Notes: generated by a model from the letters alone, not told the origin. DNA of 64,000 nucleotides from Hevea brasiliensis (GCF_030052815.1 NC_079507.1:14840141-14904140), one strand, 5' to 3'; positions 11,891 through 25,500 are shown, counted from the stretch's first letter. Translations and numbers: made by a program.

Positions 11891-12560
11891 TTATGTGTGA
11901 GATACAGTTAAGTCAATCTTTGATACTCCATATCTTTTTGGAACAGGAGGTAATGACTGCAATGCCATTACTACATCTTGAACCTCTACACTTAATGGCT
12001 GATTGGTACTGATTTCTTGAATTCTTTGACTAATCACCACTTCTAACTCATCCTCCATGCTTAACTCAAAAACATCCTGCACAAATGTATCAATAACATC
12101 AACAGAAAAAATAAAATGGTCATCAGCAGAATACTTCATGGCATCAAAGATATTAAATTTGACAATCTCTCCATCAAACTCCAAAGTTAAGGTACTATCA
12201 TCCATATCAATTTTTGTCTTGGCAGTTTTTAGGAAAGGTCTTCCCAACAAAATCAAAGCTAACTTTGACGTGGGAACACTATCCTCCATATCCAAAATGT
12301 AAAAATCTACAGGAAAAATCAATTCTCCAACCTGCACCAACACATCCTTAACTACTTCTAATGGGTAAGCATTAGAACGATCAGCTAATTAAATAATGAC
12401 ACTGGTTTCTTTCAAAGGACCCAAATTTAAAGTTTGGAAAACTGAATTTGACATAACATTAATAGATGCTCCTAAATCTGCCATTGCATGTTCAAATTTA
12501 GAATCACCTATTCTGCACACCTGGATCCTTACACTTAGGGGGTAATTTTTGCTGAATTAA
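11891..12560 (-). pseudogene. Athila-like aspartic protease remnant
   Basis: The minus strand reads ADLGASINVM near 12455-12485, the Athila-type D-L-G-A active-site box. It continues to ADRSNAYP with one stop (TAA for an expected CAA) near 12388, then LVQVGELIFPVDFYILDMED and ILLGRPFLKTAKTKIDMDD (12150-12343). It lies just upstream of RT as expected in Ty3/gypsy pol. Confidence 0.82.
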
Positions 12561-13994
12561 TGCTGACACATTTTCCCCCACACTAATCTTATCATTATTC
12601 CTCAACTTGCTTTTTTGTAGTGCATAGTTTCTTAAGGAATTTAGCATACCTGAAAACTTGTTTGATCGCATCAAGCAAAGGTATATTAACCTCTACCTTT
12701 CTGAAAGTCTCCAAAATTTCTTTCTCTTATTCTTCTTTCTTAGTCTTAGCCAACTTGCATGGGAATGGAGGAAGAACAGAATTATTAACCTTATTCAGTT
12801 TAGGTTCAGTATTTACCTCAACTTCAGGAACTTCAGATTCTTTTGCTCCTTGCTTCTTCTTTTTCATTGGCTCATGTGGAGTCTGGTTATCAACTTCTTT
12901 CCCTTTGCAACACTATAGCACTCGCATTTTCTCTAGGGTTCATAACTGTTTGGGATGGAAGCATTCCATAACCTAGAGCTTTAAGCTTACTCATAGATAA
13001 AGCTAACTGACCAATCTGCCTCTCTATGTTTTGAATGCTATTTCTGGTCTCCTGTTGAAACTGTTGTGTGTTGTTAGCCAAAGCCTTAATAATTTCATCA
13101 AGTGACATACCTTGATTTGAGGGAGGTAGAGGTGGAGGTGGAGGTGGAGGTGGAGGTGGTTGATTCACTTGTGGTCTCTGCTACTGGTATTGGTTTTGCA
13201 CCGGTTAATTCCCATAACTCAGATTATGATGATCTCGCCATCATGGATTATAAGTACTAGAAAAGGGATCATACCTGCGTTGTGGCTGTGCATAATTTCC
13301 TACTGCATTAGCATGTTACATTGATTCGTCCTCTTGTAACGCAGGACACATGTCAGTAGCATGACCTAAACACGAATAAATTCCACATACCTTAACAGTT
13401 CGCATGTTCCCTACAGCCAACTACCTCACCAAAGAAGTTAAATTAGAAATTTGTTTCTCAAGGTTAGATGTACTTACCTTATTAACCTTCATAGGTGTGT
13501 GATCCATTCTCATACCAAATTGCTGAGAATTTGCTGCCATGTTAGCAAACAGCCTCCTTGCTTCTTCTAGTGTCTTATCAACCAAAGCTCCTCCACTAGC
13601 AGCATCTATCATACTGAGGTCCATTAGTAGAAGTCCCTCATAGAAATACTGAATTAAGAGCTACTCACTTATTTGATGATGGGGACAGCTTGCACACAGT
13701 TTCTTAAATTGTTCTTAATACTCATACAAACTCTCTCCATTGTACTGCCGGATGCCACAAATTTCTTTTCTTATGTTGGCAGCACGAGAAGTAGGAAAAT
13801 ACTTCTCCAGAAATATCTATTTCATCCCATTCCATGAGTTGACAGATCCAAAAGGAAGGTAATACAACTAATCCTTAGTTGTGCCTTTCAGTGAGAAAGG
13901 AAAAGCCCGAAGCTTAATTTGATCCTCTAAAACTCCTTGAGGTTTCATGCTGGAACACACAACACGAAATTCTTTCAAATGCTTATGTGGATCC
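12561..13994 (-). pseudogene. Athila-like gag, C-terminal two-thirds
   Basis: Recognisable minus-strand parts are MDLSMIDAASGGALVDKT and EEARRLFANMAANSQQFG (13421-13624), a zinc-knuckle-like CGIYSCLGHATDMC (about 13325-13390), a proline run (13122-13160) and IKALANNTQQFQQETRNSIQ. In the knuckle the second Cys of the usual C-x2-C is Tyr (TAT for TGT). The region 13625-13990 encodes, with stops, the conserved gag core before the zinc knuckle. Gag is cut at 13994 by B2 and resumes at 26151, with GATCC duplicated at both sides. Confidence 0.85.
13122..13160 (-). repeat. GGTGGA hexanucleotide repeat coding a proline run
   Basis: The plus strand has about six units of GGAGGT/GGTGGA; the minus strand reads a run of about ten Pro codons near the middle of Athila gag. 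Confidence 0.85.
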
Positions 13995-16900
13995 TGTCAC
14001 ACCTTACCCCTCTGTAAGGCATAACATGATCCCGTAGACTACCTAATGAACTACTGAACTTCACCTACCGATAACTCATTAAGTACCTTACAAGGGATTT
14101 TAAAACAATTTTCTTACATTTTGGAAGTGGTGAGCATTTTGGTAAGAATTAAAATTATTTATTCAAAGCTTAAATACTAGTAAAAATTTTTGTCCATTTT
14201 AATTTTACCGTAAATTTTATAAAAATTTTGACAGAGTTTCATTTGTATTTGGAGAAAACCATTCTTCAAAAACCTGTAAAAAAACACTTTCAATAATTTT
14301 TCACAACTCCCAACCTCCAAATATTCTCAAGTCAACACATCTCAAATCAATTCCATAATTTAATCCAAAATTTGTCATCTCAAAATTCTCAAAACAAACT
14401 ATTTCATATCATTCCATCAATATTATATGCACAAATTAAATTTACAAATATACAATCCAAAAATAAAATTATTACAATTTCTTATACAACTGCTCACTTT
14501 ACATTGATACATACAACATTACAATATTTATATCAAAATAACTACAAGGTTATAAAACAATACCCGTACAAAAAGATCAATGGAATCTTCAATATTGATA
14601 GCAGCTCACTCTGCTGCTTTCTCCTTGCACTTATCTGCGACAGCAAAATGAGCTATCGCTGAGTATAAAAATACTCAGTGGTGCACAATAAAAATTTTAA
14701 ATATAATATATAAATCATTCATTGCTAAAAAAAAATTTAAATATTTCTCAATCATATTTAACAAATTATCAAAACTGATAATAACACAATTTAGTCAAAT
14801 AATTTAAGAACACAGTGTTGCCAATTCATACACAACTTAATTCATGACACAAAATTTCCGATCAATGCCACATTGTACACTACGACAAAGCAATCTACAA
14901 TCCCACTAATCGAAATCAATGAGGGAGGTGGCTAGCTAGCAAATGAGTACTCATCTTATCTACAATCTCAACTGGTAAACCAGAGAGGGAGGAAAATAAT
15001 CGATCTCACCCCATAAATGGAGGAGGAGTAATATGATACTGTCATGCTAAGTGTGAATACAAAATTAATTCAAAACAATTTATTCAAATTATTTATGAGA
15101 AATCCAATAAATTTCCAAAGTCATAGTTTCATTCACAAGGTGACAACACAATTTATGATTAACATCAAATTTTCATAAATTATATTAAATCAATTTTTCA
15201 ATGACAAAATGCTCAATTAAGGTTTATTGTGCACAAACCTGACGTGAGTCGCCTCTAGGCCTTGACTCAGTCTCTCAGACCTTCCAAGTCTTTTTCAGCT
15301 GAAACACATAGTTTCACAGTGTTTCAGTACCATAACTTAGCATAAATCCTAAAATAAATTTAACTTCACTTTTATCTAGCTCTCATGTGCTAAACTCGAC
15401 ATTCTTGAAATTTTTGTGTTTTGGGTTACTATTCACTTCACTATTCAAGTCAAATTGTTGACTTTCTAAGGCTTAATAGGTATGGGAATTCCAACTTCAC
15501 CCACATACCACATTTAGGTCACCAAACTTGTTGGTTTTGGTAATTTTATCAAAACTTAGGTCTTTTAGGCGAAATTGCCAAATTTTCAGTTTTTGTGCCT
15601 AAGGTTGCACTGTTCCATTGGTCACATTTCTGTTGGAATTTGGCAAAACTTCCTTCGTAGAAAATGTTCCTTATTATCTTAAGTTTATTCTCCTTTTTGA
15701 ATCACTCCAATTGGAGTTTTGTAGCTCAAGTTATATCCAAATTACGCTTACTGTTCATGCTGTAGATTTTAGTTCTGGTAAATTTTTTATCCAACTTCGT
15801 TCAGCAATTTGATCAAGTTAAGTCCATAATTTGGTCTAATTTTCTTCATATGAAATGTTCTACTATGCCTTAGGTTTCCATCGGTTCAAGAATCACCTAA
15901 ATCAGAGTTTTTTTAGAGAAAGTTAAAGCCATTGAAACTTTACTATTTATATGGTAAATCTGCAATTCTGCAGATTCAGTAATTCAAATTTGCTTAGTAA
16001 TTTGATTAGGTTAATGGCATAATTTGGGTTTGTGTTCTTCATGAAAGTTTTAGGTCTATATCTCCTCTAACTACTGGTAAAATTTTAGGTCATTTTGACC
16101 TGCCTAGCTCGAGTTATGACCAAATGAACAAACATTGTTCATTTGGTCAGTTTATACAGGGCAGCCTGCAGATTTTCAACTTTGGTCAATTTGTTCATTA
16201 GGTTTTGGTCACTTTTTGGGCATGCTTCCTAAATGAAAATTGTGTCATTTAGTGCCTATTTTCATTCCCAATTACTCTCATACCAATTGGACTTGTAAAA
16301 TTTCATTTTTGGTCCTTCAAAGTTGACTTGGTCATGCTACATCAGCATGACCACACTCCCTCTGAATTTGACTTTAATTCTAACAATTCTAACACACTTA
16401 ATTAGGTCACAAATGACCATTTCTCACTTCACAATAGGTCAAACATATCATTTACCAATTTCTCTAAATTTTTGCCTCAAAACCCTAGGTCTCAAACCCT
16501 AACCACACTAATCCATTGCAATTAACTAATTCAAAACATATAAACACAATCTTTCAACTCATTCAAGCATCTTAACATGTTTAACTCAATCAAACTCATG
16601 CAAATCACTCTCCCCTCCTTGCTGGCCAAATTTTAGTTTAGTCCCTCACACATATTTTTTTTTTTAAAGTTTATTTACAAGTTCTTGATGCCATACATAC
16701 ACTAATTAAACTAAAAATTTGAAGTTTGCATTACTAACCTTAGGTGAAGTCTTTGATCTTCACTTCCTCTCAATTTTCTTCAATTCTTCTCCTTCTAATC
16801 TTCCTTTCAAGATTTTTTTATAATTTTTCTTCAAGAAAATCAAAGGATTTATGGTGGAATTAATATTTAGGAAGCTTAAAAATAAGCTTTCACGGAGGAA

Positions 16901-17635
16901 AAGTTTGAGAGAGAGCTTGGGAGAGAGAGAGGAGGCACACTAGGGAAGAAGACAATGAAATTTTTTTTTCTTTTCTTTTGTTTTATTTATTTTGTCTTAT
17001 GGAAGACTCCAAAAATTCCAATTAAGTAAATATATTAAGTATTATTTTTATGGCATCATGCATGAGGTCATGCATGATGTCATCACTTTTTGACTTTTCC
17101 ATTTTCTTTTTTTTTATTTATTTTTCTATTAGTTCTTTAATTTAATTCTTGATTCTGAAATTTTCTTTTCTCCGATTTTATTTTATAGTTAGGTCAAGAG
17201 TCAGCTCTCGGGGTCAATTGACGAAATTGCCCCCCGCCGGTTCATCCTGGTTTGCAAATAATTCAATATTTCTTCTGACTCCCTAACCTAATTATTTGAC
17301 TGACTTAATAATTCTTTTTCATGATTTTCTCTTTTTCACTGTGTTCGTAATGGTCCTAAGGACCGCGCCGTCACATTTTACGATTCGAAATTTGAGTTTA
17401 AAATGGCTTCACAGTCGTTCCCGAGACGGTCACCCATTGCTGTAACTCTCAACTCGTTTAACTTCTTATGTTCTGTTTTATTTATTTATACTTAATTAAT
17501 TGGCAATTACTAATTATTTGTATTTATGGCTTCTCTAGTTCTCTTAAGTGTGGTTCTAATCCCCTTAATTGTCCGGACCGACACCGATCACTAGAACAGT
17601 GAAATATACCAGACTATACAAATAGGGGTGTTACA
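13995..17635 (-). repeat. 3' LTR of B2
   Basis: 3641 bp with TG...CA ends. On the minus strand it begins TGTAACACCCCTATTTG at 17635 and ends GGGTAAGGTGTGACA at 13995. It contains the paired hairpins at about 14648-14688 and a splice-donor-like site near 16736. Confidence 0.94.
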
Positions 17636-17655
17636 TTTCTCTCCCCCCCCCCCCT
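17636..17655 (-). other. Polypurine tract of B2 with a long G run
   Basis: The minus strand has a run of about 13 G followed by AGAGAAA directly before the 3' LTR. D has only five G in the same place. The length of the run may be affected by sequencing error. Confidence 0.85.
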
Positions 17656-17687
17656 AAATAAATTTCATCTCGAAATTTTATCTGGTA

Positions 17688-18955
17688 TTAATCTCTGAAC
17701 AGCTGTGGGTGTTGTCTCCTCATGTCCTCCTCACATTCCCAAGTAACCTCCTAGCCTGAATGATGGTTCCACAGCACTTTTACCAATGGTATTTGCTTGT
17801 TCTGTAGCTGCTTCACCTCATAAGCCAGAATCTCTATGGGTTCTTCTTCATATGTGAGGTCTGGATTCACTTCAATTTCTTCTACTAGTAGTACATGAGA
17901 TGGTTCTGATCGATACCTCCTTAACATAGACACATGGAAGACATTATGTATCTTCTCCAACTCTGGAGGTAGTGCCAAACGATATGCCAAAGGACCCACT
18001 CTTTCCAGAACCTCATAAGGCCCAATAAAGCGAGGACTCAATTTCCCCTTTCTGTCGAATCTCATAATTCTCTTCCAAGGAGAAACTTTGAGGAATACTT
18101 TGTCACCTAGTGCATATTCAATATCCCTTCTCTTCAAATCAATGTACGACTTCTGACGGTCTGATGCAGTCTTAAGTCGATCTCTGATCACCCTGATTTT
18201 CTCTTCAGTCTGTTGAATAATTTCGGGTCCAATCATCTTTCTTTCACCCACGTCATCCCAACACAACGGGGTTCTACATTTTCTGCCATACAGAGCTTCA
18301 TATGGAGGCATCCCAATGCTTGATTGGTAGCTGCTGTTATAAGCAAATTCAATAAAAGGCAAGTGTGTATCCCAACTACCCTCAAACTTAATCACACAAG
18401 CCCGTAGCATATCCTCCAAGATCTAAATTACTCTCTCAGACTGGCCATCTGTCTGTGGGTGGAATGCAACACTAAAGTTCAATCTAGTTTCTAGCGCTCT
18501 TTGAAGGCTACCCCAGAATCTAGAAGTGAACCTAGGATCTCTATCTGATACAATGGATACTGGGACTCCATGCAGTCTCACAATCTCGTCTATATACAAC
18601 TTGGCCAATCTTTCTAAACTGTAGTCCATCCGAACTGGCAGAAAATGAGTAGATTTAGTCAGTTTGTCAATAATGACCCAAACTACATCATGACTCTTCT
18701 GTGTCCTCGGAAGTCCCATCACAAAATCCATTGTTATTCTTTCCCATTTCCATTCTGGCACTGGTAGTGGATGTAACAACCCAGTGGGTACTTGATAATC
18801 TGCCTTCACTTATTAATAAGTTAGGCATTTGGAAACAAATTCTGCCACATCTCTTTTCATACCCATCCACCAGTAATGCTCCTTTAGCCCTCTATACATT
18901 TTTGTACCACCAGGGTGCATGGCAAAAGGAGACTCATGTGCTTCTTTCAAAATGA
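17688..18955 (-). pseudogene. B2 integrase with chromodomain-like C-terminus
   Basis: Minus-strand motifs: [12 protein letters not shown] with the first catalytic Asp, [16 protein letters not shown] with the second, [12 protein letters not shown] with the third acidic residue (18423-18809), then [43 protein letters not shown] (17751-18419) and the chromodomain-like end to a TAA at 17688. Stops at 17751-17753, 18423-18425, 18810-18812 and 18813-18815 all sit where D has Gln. The HHCC region lies near 18815-18955 with its first Cys of the C-x2-C pair changed to Tyr. The element cannot make a complete integrase. Confidence 0.92.
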
Positions 18956-19049
18956 TCTACCTCAAATCAACATCATTAGGAACACACATTCTGCCCTGGT
19001 GTAGCAATAGACCATCATCTCTTATTGAGAATTCTGGTTTCTTGCCCTG

Positions 19050-20774
19050 TCAAACTTCTTCCATCAACTTCTGATACTTCTGATCATTCTGAGCAGCCAT
19101 TCTAATCTGATCAATCAACACTAGCTGTACATGCCATGCAACTGCTGTCTGCCCATCATCATTAATCTCTAAGCTAGCATGCAGTGATCTTAACTCATGT
19201 ACCAAAGATAAAGGAGTAACCCGTAGACTCGCTATAGTCTTGCGACTTAAGGCGTCAGCCACAACATTAGCTTTCCCTGGCTGATAGTCTATCAGACAAT
19301 CATAGTCTTTTATCAACTCTAACCATCTCCTCTGTCTCAAATTCAACTCTTTCTGGGTGCCCAAATACTTCAAACTCTTATGATCTGTGTAGATGTAACA
19401 TTTCTCCCCATACAAATAGTGCCTCCAAATCTTAAGAGCAAACACAATAGCTGCAAGCTCCAAGTCATGTGTCGGATAATTCCTCTCATGCGGTTTTAGC
19501 TGGCTTGATGCATAGGCAATGACATTTCGATCTTGCATCAACACACAACCTAACCCATTGTGAGAAGCATCGCTGTAAACTGTATATTCTTTACCCGGTG
19601 TAGGTAAAGTCAGGACTAGAGCCTCAGTCAAACATCTCTTTAATTCATCAAAACTCTATTGGCATTTGTCTATCCATTGAAATTTGACATCCTTTCTAAG
19701 CAGCTTGGTCAATGGAGATGCCAATATGGAGAATCCCTTCACAACTCTACGATAGTATCCAGCTAAACCCAGAAAACTGCGAATCTCTGTGATATTTTTG
19801 GGTGCCTTCCAATTAAGGACAGCTTCTATCTTGGTAGGATCTACCTTAATACCCTCTGCTGATACTATGTGCCCCAAAAAGGATATCTCCTTCAGCCAAA
19901 ATTCACACTTCGACAATTTGGCATATAGTTGTTTCTCCCTCAAGGTCTGTAATACAATCTGCAGATGTCTATCATGCTCTTCTGCATTCCTCGAATAGAC
20001 CAATATATCATCAATAAATACCACAACAAACTGGTCGAGGTATGGTCTGAAGATAGTGTTCATCAGATCCATAAAAGCAACCGGAGCATTAGTTAACCCA
20101 AATGGCATGACCAAGAACTCATAATGGCCATAGCGGGTTCTGAAGGCAGTTTTAGAAATACTCTGCTCTTGTACTTTCAGCTGATAATAACTTGATCTCA
20201 AGTCAATTTTGGAGAACACAGCTGCACCCCTCAACTGATCAAGCAAGTCATCAACGCGGGGCAATGGGTATCTGTTCTTTATTGTCACCTTATTCAACTA
20301 CTGATAGTCAATGCATAACTGGAGAGTGCCATCCTTCTTCTTTACAAACAATACTGGCACTCCCCAAGGTGATCCACTAGGGCGGATGAAGCCCTTATCA
20401 AGCAACTCTTAAAACTGTACTTTCAATTCTTTTAGTTCTGCTGGTGCCATTCTGTATGGTGTTATGGAGATTGGGTCCACACCAGGCATAACATCAATTT
20501 CAAACTGCACTTCTCTTTCTGGAAGTAATCCTGGAAATTCATCAGGAAATACATCCGGAAAGTCACATCTGATAGGAATGTCCTCGATCTTTGGACTCCC
20601 CACTTGGGTGTCTATCACATGTGCCAAGTACGCCTCACACCCTTTCCTAATCATTTTTCTAGCCAGTGCAGCTGAAATGATGTTTGAAGGCAATAACTGC
20701 CTCTCCCCATGTATTACTACATCACCATACTGAGGAAGACCAAAAGTGTCTGTCTTCAGCCTACAGTCAATCAT
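19050..20774 (-). pseudogene. B2 reverse transcriptase and RNase H
   Basis: Minus-strand RT motifs are [13 protein letters not shown] (20409-20480), [38 protein letters not shown] and [12 protein letters not shown] (19656-20297); the FIDD catalytic pair is intact. RNase H has [44 protein letters not shown] and VADALSRK (19050-19631). Stops at 19656-19658, 20298-20300 and 20409-20411 all replace Gln codons seen in D. The enzyme residues are kept but the frame is closed by three stops. Confidence 0.93.
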
Positions 20775-21120
20775 TGCATGATGCCTAGCTAATCAATCAA
20801 TGCCCAAGATAATGTCATAATCTCTGAAGGGCATTTCAATCAAATCAGACAGAAAAGTGTGTCCTTGGATCACCAAAGGACAGTCCCTATATAGTCTATT
20901 TACCCTAACCTCCTGGCCTAATGGACTAGTTACTAGCACATCATAGTCCATTGGTACACACTGAATAGCAGTAGAACACATCACACTAGCACTAACATAC
21001 GAATGTGTGGAGCCAGGATTAAATAACACATATACATCTTGGTCAAGGATGGAGAAAATACTAGCTACTACGTCTGATGTTTCAGCCTCCTCCCTCTGAT
21101 GCATGGTATACACTCTGACT
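20775..21120 (-). pseudogene. B2 aspartic protease with changed active site
   Basis: The minus strand reads VYVLFNPGSTHSYVSASV, then the flap-region phrases VTSPLGQEVRVNRLYRDCPL and MPFRDYDIILGID. The catalytic Asp is Asn (codon at 21018-21020), a G-to-A change; D has LFDPGSTHS at the same place. The frame closes near 20790, before the RT region. Confidence 0.9.
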
Positions 21121-22335
21121 GGTGCGCCACTGGATACTGGCTAGTTAACAGTGCTTTGACTTCCAGGAGTGTTATCAGGACCCCTACCTCTGCCTCTACC
21201 TCTACCAGCTGGCTGTGATCCTCTAAGTGCAGAGACTTGGGTTGATCCTTCAGATGTAGCAGAAGGTCCAGACCGGCGCGAACTAGTACAATCCTCAGTG
21301 AAATGTCCGCTCCCTCCACAGTTAAAACATGCACTAATGGCCTTGAAACAAACCCCACCGTGAGTTCTACCACAAGTTTCACAATGCCGTACTGATAGAG
21401 CTCCTCGGGGTGCTTGCTAGGTCTGCTAACCAGACCGGGGTGGTCTTTTGCCAGAGAATCTGCCTCTACCAGATCTACGGGAGCTGGATCCCCCAAACTG
21501 TTTCCTCTTCCCAGAACCACTCTCATGTGCTTGTCCAGTAGTCTTTTCAGTCTTCTATTCCTCTTGTGTACCCTTCTTCACTGCCCTTTCTGATTCTATC
21601 CTTTCTAGTTCTAGGGCCTGTGAGATCAACTCAGCGAAATTCTAATGTCAGAAACCCACAACTTGCATTCTCAGATTTGTCCTTAACCCGGACTCAAACC
21701 TCTTACATATATCTCTGGGGGTGGAGACTAAGCTTCTAGCGTAGTGGCTCAGTCGAGAGAAGTCTCTCTCATATTCTGCTATAGTTCTGTCCCCTTATTT
21801 TAAACTCAAGAATTCTTGTAACTTCATATCCACATATGCATCGGGAACCCACTTTTGTCGAAACACCCTCAAAAAGTCTGACCATGTAAGAACTAGAGGT
21901 TCTACCAGGCTGTGGGGGATGGTCTTCCACCATTCATATGCATCCCCCTGGAGAAGAGATACTGAATATTCAAATTTTAATTCTTCAGTACACTGCAGCT
22001 TCCTGAAAACCCGTCCCATTCTTTCCAACCACTGTTCTGCCTCCAGTGGATCCACAGTGCCTTTAAACTCGGTGGCCCCAAATTTCATCAATTTTTCATA
22101 TTATCGAGCCAAGGATTGTGGTTGTGCTATAGGTGCTTGCATCTGAGCTTGGGGTGGCACATTTCCCGCCATTTGCTGGAGAAACGCAGCCATCTCTTTC
22201 AGATAAAGCGAGGAATCGCGCGGTCTTTGGAGTAGGAGCTGGAGTAGCTGACCCACTCACGTTCTGGAATGCTGGGGCTTCCCTTTGAACCTCAGCCTCA
22301 ACAGATTGTTCTAAGGAATGATCTCCTTCTTCCAT
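21121..22335 (-). pseudogene. B2 gag remnant
   Basis: ATG at 22333-22335 begins MEEGDHSLEQSVEAEV, closely matching the gag start of D. The core FKGTVDPLEAEQWLERMGR and FEYSVSLLQGDAYEWWKT (21795-22091) is the usual gag domain. Downstream (21121-21790) the frame is broken but encodes a zinc-knuckle region near 21300-21390. Frameshift at about 22190 and a stop at about 21795. Confidence 0.88.
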
Positions 22336-22500
22336 TCCGTTTTCCTAAATTTTCTACTTCCTGAGACCAAACACAAGGAGGTTGACCTCCATTAGTGCAT
22401 ATTCATGATGTAAATATGTCATATGTATCAATTAAAGACACTTAAGCAGTTGTACTTATCAAAGAAATATTCACATAAATAGTCAAAATTCATTGCAAAA

Positions 22501-22516
22501 CCATGCTCTGATACCA
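22501..22516 (-). other. Primer-binding site of B2 (initiator tRNA-Met)
   Basis: The minus strand reads TGGTATCAGAGCATGG, eight bases inside the 5' LTR end. It is an intact match to the 3' end of initiator tRNA-Met. Confidence 0.92.
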
Positions 22517-22524
22517 CTAAAACA

Positions 22525-25500
22525 TGTCACACCTTACCCCTCTGTAAGGCATAACATGATCCCGTAGTCTACTTAATGAACTACCGAACTTCACCTATCG
22601 ATAACTCATTAAGTACCCTACAAGGGATTTTAAAACAATTTTCTTACATTTTGGAAGTGGTGAGCATTTTGGTAAGAATTAAAATTATTTATTCAAAGCT
22701 TAAATACTAGTAAAAATTTTTGTCCATTTTAATTTTACCTCAAATTTTATAAAAATTTTGACAGAGTTTCATTTGTATTTGGAGAAAATAGTTCTTAAAA
22801 AACCTGTAAAAAAACACTTCAAATAATTTTTCACAACTCCCAACCTCCAAATATTCTCAAGTCAACACATCTCAAATCAATTCCATAATTTAATCCAAAA
22901 TTTGTCATCTCAAAATTCTAAAAATAAACTATTTCATATCATTCCATCAATATTGTATGCACAAATTAAATTTGCAGATATACAATCCAAAAATAAAATT
23001 ATTACAATTTCTTATAGAACTGCTTACTTTACATTGATACATACAGCATCACATTATTTACATCAAAATAACCACAAGGGTATAAAACAATACCCGTACA
23101 AAAAGATTAATGGAATCTTCAATATTGATAGCAGCTCACTCTGCTGCTTTCTCCTTGCTCTTATCTGCGACAGCAAAATGAGCTATCGCTGAGTATAAAA
23201 ATACTCAGTGGTGCAGAATAAAAATTTTAAATACAATATATAAATCATTCATTGCCAAAACAAAATTTAAATATTTCTCAATCACATTTCACAAATTATC
23301 AAAACTCATAATAACACAATTTTGTCAAATAATTTAAGAACACAGTATTGCCAATTCATACACAACTTAAGTCATGACACAAAATTTCCGATCAATGCCG
23401 TGTTGCACACCACGACAAAGCAATCTACAACCCCACTAATCGAAATCAATGAGGGAGGTGGCTAGCTAGCTAATGAGTACTCATCCGATCTACAATCTCA
23501 ACTGGTAAACCAGAGAGGTAGGAAAATAATCGATCTCATCCCATAAATGGAGGAGGAGTAATGTGATACTATCATGCTAAGTGTGAACACAAAATCAATT
23601 CAAAACAATTTATTGAAATAATTTATGAGAAATCCAATAAATTTCCAAAGTCATAGTTTCATTCACAAGGTAGCAACACAATTTATGATTAACATCAAAT
23701 TTTCATAAATTATACTAAATCAATTTTTCAATAACAAAATGCTCAATTAAGGTTTATTGTGTACAAACCTGACATGAGTCGCCTCTAGGCCTTGACTCAG
23801 TCTCTCAGACCTTCCAAGTCTTTTTCTGCTGAAACACACAGTTTCACAGTGTTTCAGTACCATAACTTAGCATAAATCCAAAAATAAATTTAACTTCACT
23901 TTTATCTAGCTCTAATGTGCTAAACTCGATGTTCTTGAAAATTTTGTGTTTCGGGTTACTATTCACTACACTATTCAAGTCAAATTGTTGACTTTCTAAG
24001 GCTTAATAGGTATGGAAATTCTAACTTCACCCACATACCACATTTTGGTCACCAAACTTGTTGGTTTTGGTCATTTTCTCAAAACTTAGGTCTTTTAGGC
24101 GAAATTGCCAAATTTTCAGTTTTTGTGTCTAAGGTTGCACTGTTCCATTGGTCACTTTTTTATTGGAATTTGGCAAAACTTCCTTCGTAGAAAATGTTTC
24201 CTATTGTCTTAAGTTTATTCTCATTTTTGAATCACTCCAATTGGAGTTTTGTAGCTCAAGTTATATCCAAATTACGGTTACTGTTCATGCTGCAGATTTT
24301 AGTTATGGCAGATTTTTTATCCAACTTCGTTCAGCAATTTGATCAAGTTAAGTCCATAATTTGGTCTAATTTTCTTCATATGAAATGTTCTACTATACCT
24401 TAGGTTTCCATCGGTTCAAGAATCACCTAAATTGGAGTTTTGTAGAGAGAGTTATAGCCATTGAAACTTTACTGTTCATATGATAAATCTGCAGTTCTCC
24501 ATATTCAGTAATTCAAATTTGCTCAGTAATTTGATTGGGTTAATGGCATAATTTAGGTTTGTATTCTTCATGAAAGTTTTAGGTCTATATCTCATCTAAT
24601 CACTGGTAAAATTTCAGGTAATTTTGACCTGCCTAGCTCGAGTTATGACCAAATGAACAAACACTGTTCATTTGGTCAGTTTATACAGGGCAGCCTGCAG
24701 ATTTTCAACTTTGGTCAATTTGTTCATTAGGTTTTGGTCACTTTTTGGGCATGCTTCTTAAATGAAAATTGTGTCATTTAGTGCCTATTTTCATTCCCAA
24801 TTGGTCTCATACCAATTGGAATTATAAAATTTCATTTTTGGTCCCTCAAAGTTGACTTGGTCATGCTGTAGCAACATGACCACACTCCCTCCGAATTTGA
24901 CTTTAATTCCAACACTTCTAACACACTTAGTTAGGTCACAAATGACCATTTCTCACTTCAAAATAAGTCAAATATATCATTTACCAATTTCTCTAAATTT
25001 TTGCCTCAAAACCCTAGGTCTCAAACCCTAACCACACTAATCCATTGCAATTAACTAATTCAAAACACATAAACACAGTCTTTCAACTCATTCAAGCATC
25101 TTAACATGTTTAACTCAATCAAACTCCTCCCTGCTAGCTGAATTTCAGTTTAGTCCCTCAAGCATATATTTTTTTTTTAAGTTTATTTACAAGTTCTTGA
25201 TGCCATACATGCACTAATTAAACTAAAAATTTGAAGTTTGCATTACTAACCTTAGGTGAAGTCTTTGATCTTCACTTCCTCTCAATTTTCTTCAATTCTT
25301 CTCTGTCTAATCTTCCTTCCAAGATTTGTTTATAATTTTTCTTCAATAAAATCAAAGGATTTATGGTGGAATTAATATTTAGGAAGCTTAAAAATATGTT
25401 TTCATGGAGGAAAAGTTTGAGAGAGAGTTTGGGAGAGAGAGAGGCGGCACACTAGGGAAGAAGACAATGAAATTTTTTTTTCTTTTCTTTTCTTTTTTTT

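Noticed and set aside
12620..12976. Plus-strand frames over Athila gag
   Set aside because: They are shadows of the minus-strand gag/protease region and have no known domain.
21169..21645. Plus-strand frames over B2 gag (64-65 codons)
   Set aside because: They are shadows of the broken gag zinc-knuckle region on the minus strand.
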